Assembly (NCBI GenBank): GCA_937916075.1
Contig: CALGHW010000264.1
Span: 1 to 14,753 of the forward strand
Source: an uncultured Prevotella sp.
GTDB lineage: Bacteria; Bacteroidota; Bacteroidia; Bacteroidales; Bacteroidaceae
DNA: 14,753 nucleotides
Reading direction: 5' to 3'
Under the pieces are notes generated by a model. That model was not told where the DNA came from. It ran no database searches and was given only the letters and a program-made list of their open reading frames with translations. Below are positions 13,601 through 14,753 of this stretch, piece after piece; within the stretch, counting starts at the first letter, position 1; each line of letters starts with the position of its first letter. Both the position numbers and the translations under genes were made by a program.

Positions 13601-14155
13601 GAGACGGTGGACACCCCGTGGAAAGACGCTAAGCCCACGCCTTGCCTCTACTTTGAGAACATGGCCCACAGCCTGACACTCGACAAGACAACCGTGATGA
13701 TGAATCCCGGCAACACGCAGACCATCAACGCCACCGTATACGGCACCAGCGCCGACGACATTGACGCCACTTCCGACAATACCACCGTCGCTGATGTGGA
13801 AATCAGCAATATCGACGGCAACAAAGCCACACTGAGCATCGTCGCCCACCAAAAGGGTGTGGCCCACATCACCGTAAGCTACGGCACACTGGCTCTGACC
13901 TGCACCGTGACTGTTGATGACGCAGCAGGTATCGCCACCATGGAACATGTATCCGGCATGAATATCCGATTGACCGACAACCGCATCACAGCTCCTGGAG
14001 CCACCCTGATGGCCGTCTATGGCATGGGCGGACAACTGATGGCCAAAGCCCACGGCGAAAGCGTCAGCACAGCCAGCATGGGCAAGGGCGTATACATGGT
14101 CATCGCCACAGACAGCAAAGGAAACAAGACAACAGCAAAATTTGTCGTAAGATAA
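10676..14155 (+). CDS. Large GLUG-repeat surface protein with a type IX secretion sorting domain
   Basis: The 1159-residue product starts with a signal peptide (about 1-21, ending LNAHA). Residues about 75-605 are beta-rich, with recurring strands such as VIDVYDNNHK (114-123), YVVEVFDRNFNRVDS and YNFYVYDNKSNRIKT every 50-100 residues; this suggests a propeller-like fold (inference). GDGTAKNPYLVSTAGDLQQM (about 613-633) opens a GLUG region to about residue 915, with G-I/L-x-G motifs in VGLFGRMG, GGIVGEA, GGIVGET, GGIAGST, GGIAGSS, GGIVGSL and HGIVGKT. Such repeats occur in secreted adhesin-like proteins. An Ig-like (BIG2-type) domain spans about 999-1081. The tail from about 1083, ending GVYMVIATDSKGN and then KFVVR, is a type A T9SS sorting domain. 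The protein should cross the outer membrane by T9SS and stay on the surface or be released. Ligand unknown. The M6 protease gene starts 4 bp after its stop. Confidence 0.85.
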   Translation: MRKISTLCLSLATAGALNAHAADAVKLAKQFRHTPQWGISVPGMHGTSSERLAAKANGLPYGTSMVPTRSAADGPVASNQGEYFGFLTGPDGNQWYFTQTIVWTTDGYYYRKSVIDVYDNNHKKQGEITVNIPDGMRVNSIEPYGQITKKLFDKNDRTYELMVSIHAAGSAENNYTAQYLTQVYTLGTGEKVQELNGAAILFDASEGWNSYQRVVIPRLETVGDTDEDATNIINIDVYAPGGWNDSSLKLEHTFQVPEDNISYSEGSYLNTFKINGQPYYALSYYEKPYVSGYDETTYNPIPTENNHYVVEVFDRNFNRVDSIGVPTEAPEGILCRMAMFGTMSDNDLSNGYFTQDGQNSFVVTLYDYVTSSDSYLYNFYVYDNKSNRIKTVCENAIEDVWYMLNPVKGQSDQMVFLQSAGTSQQYQTVNLPSCEQSVVIPAVIDGENIGSPINRCAKGDSYQYVINMRNADVDDAGNAIARIGWYTTDLKLDHFTKFNLGPDAEYFTPMLTETTLNPYLFDTDDDMEFLYAAKKRHTKADGTFTIDKSVEIAKSDGTVIKSFESDGKRSLAQQGIAKMAAGKYELFIATLDSTAGQYNMDFYTLPFNKFGKGGDGTAKNPYLVSTAGDLQQMSSSLKANYKIANDIDMSNCQWLPIDDFSGTLDGDNHTISHLDIDASTSHVGLFGRMGANATIKNIIFTDPTIQTNATSQYVGVLAGEVVQDSISNIHIFSANITGDDQVDAVTGGIVGEAALYSGIKGSSFQGTIQMPGSSNVGGIVGETTTSSEIKACAAHADITGADGVGGIAGSTGTACPVTNSHAQGSLVAKNTVGGIAGSSERGLISNSVFSGNITASQASSQYTGLNAGGIVGSLASDWENGTETRAQSMAITNCVANVTISATPAESDKTVHGIVGKTIANEYYEAGDTPRTEQGLSGNYNTAATTDDNTSIEGAAVKASDLTKDFFTTLGYAFGETVDTPWKDAKPTPCLYFENMAHSLTLDKTTVMMNPGNTQTINATVYGTSADDIDATSDNTTVADVEISNIDGNKATLSIVAHQKGVAHITVSYGTLALTCTVTVDDAAGIATMEHVSGMNIRLTDNRITAPGATLMAVYGMGGQLMAKAHGESVSTASMGKGVYMVIATDSKGNKTTAKFVVR

Positions 14156-14159
14156 CAAA

Positions 14160-14753
14160 ATGAACAATACAAAAAGATTTTTTATGGGTCTTCTCACAGC
14201 CGCCTGCTTCGCGCAGACGGCTGTGTCTGTCCCGGCCTACCCTTACCCGAGACGGGTGCAACAGGCCGACGGTAGTTATATCACCATCACCGTGCGCGGT
14301 GACGAGCACGGTCATCTCAGCATGACGGAGGATGGCCATCCGCTGTTTTTCAACGCGGCTACCGGAAACTATGAATATGCCACCCTGAACGCCAGCGGAC
14401 TCATCAGCGGAAGCGGACTCGTAGCCGCCAACGCCGCCAAGCGGACCGCCCAGGCCACCGCCTTCCTGAAGACACAGGACACGCAGGGCATCCTGAAGAC
14501 TTTCGCGGCAGAGCGGAAAGCACAGATAAGCCGGATGACGCCACGTACTGCCAAGGGGGCCAAGGCAAGCTCACTGCCCCGGCGCATCCGCATCAACGAC
14601 TATCCCACCACCGGCAACCAGCACTCACTGGTTATCCTCGTGGAGTTCTCGGACAAGGCTTTCTCCACCGTGGGCGACGACGCCAACGCCTTCTACAACA
14701 ATATGCTCAACCAAGAGGGCTTCACCTATAAAAACGGTGCCAACGGCAGTGCG
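14160..14753 (+). CDS. M6-family metalloprotease, N-terminal part (runs off the window)
   Basis: The frame from ATG 14160 stays open to the last base (198 residues). A signal peptide with a basic head (MNNTKRFFMGLLTAACFAQT) should be cleaved around residues 23-26. RVQQADGSYITITVRGDEHG (32-51) and LSMTEDGHPLFF (53-64) match the pro-region usual in Prevotella-type M6 proteases. RRIRINDYPTTGNQHSLVIL followed by VEFSD (141-165) and AFYNNMLNQEGF (177-188) mark the beginning of the M6 (immune inhibitor A-like) peptidase domain. The zinc site HExxH, and any C-terminal T9SS tail, lie beyond the window, so activity cannot be confirmed. The family consists of secreted zinc endopeptidases. A 4-bp gap and no promoter place it in one operon with the GLUG protein. 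Confidence 0.85.
   Translation, partial: MNNTKRFFMGLLTAACFAQTAVSVPAYPYPRRVQQADGSYITITVRGDEHGHLSMTEDGHPLFFNAATGNYEYATLNASGLISGSGLVAANAAKRTAQATAFLKTQDTQGILKTFAAERKAQISRMTPRTAKGAKASSLPRRIRINDYPTTGNQHSLVILVEFSDKAFSTVGDDANAFYNNMLNQEGFTYKNGANGSA

Overview
The window looks like chromosomal DNA from a Bacteroidales bacterium, most likely a relatively GC-rich member of the Prevotellaceae. Supporting signs are the Bacteroidetes-type promoter core (TAnnTTTG at -7, TTTG at about -33), the near absence of Shine-Dalgarno sequences, a type IX secretion (T9SS) C-terminal sorting domain, GLUG repeats, a Prevotella-style M6 protease, and GH35 and GH140-like exported glycosidases. The genus call is inference.

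Left part (1-5008). The window opens inside the 3' end of prfB (release factor 2). It is followed by a 47-residue single-span membrane protein and a CYTH-domain phosphohydrolase. A VanZ-family membrane protein lies on the opposite strand and overlaps the CYTH 3' end by 41 bp. A short two-way promoter region (1269-1342) then serves VanZ leftwards and a rightward run of two tandem NSS-family sodium:amino-acid symporters plus a membrane-anchored triple helix-hairpin-helix (ComEA-like) protein. The two symporters are paralogues with different substrate-site residues.

Convergent gap (5009-5345). This holds no gene but is full of structure: a 16-bp-arm hairpin, four tandem copies of a self-complementary AGTACTT..AAGTACT unit, and two strong terminator hairpins.

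Middle part (5346-10449). A GH35 beta-galactosidase (minus strand) and a lipoprotein/GH140-like glycosidase gene pair (plus strand) diverge from a 283-bp region. That region contains good promoter cores and several inverted repeats, one overlapping the GH35 -33 element. Together they look like a small glycan-degradation locus without its own SusC/SusD pair.

Right part (10450-14753). A promoter region with a long inverted repeat and a structured leader precedes a 1159-residue exported protein (predicted propeller-like N-terminus, GLUG repeats, Ig-like domain, T9SS tail). Four bases after it starts an M6-family metalloprotease that runs off the window. The two look like a co-transcribed surface or secreted pair.

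No RNA genes, insertion sequences, CRISPR arrays or phage genes were recognised. I did not find an obviously new multi-gene system. The most noteworthy items are the repeat array, the operator-like inverted repeats, the leader hairpin, the specificity split between the symporters, and the uncharacterised lipoprotein and GLUG-protein partners.
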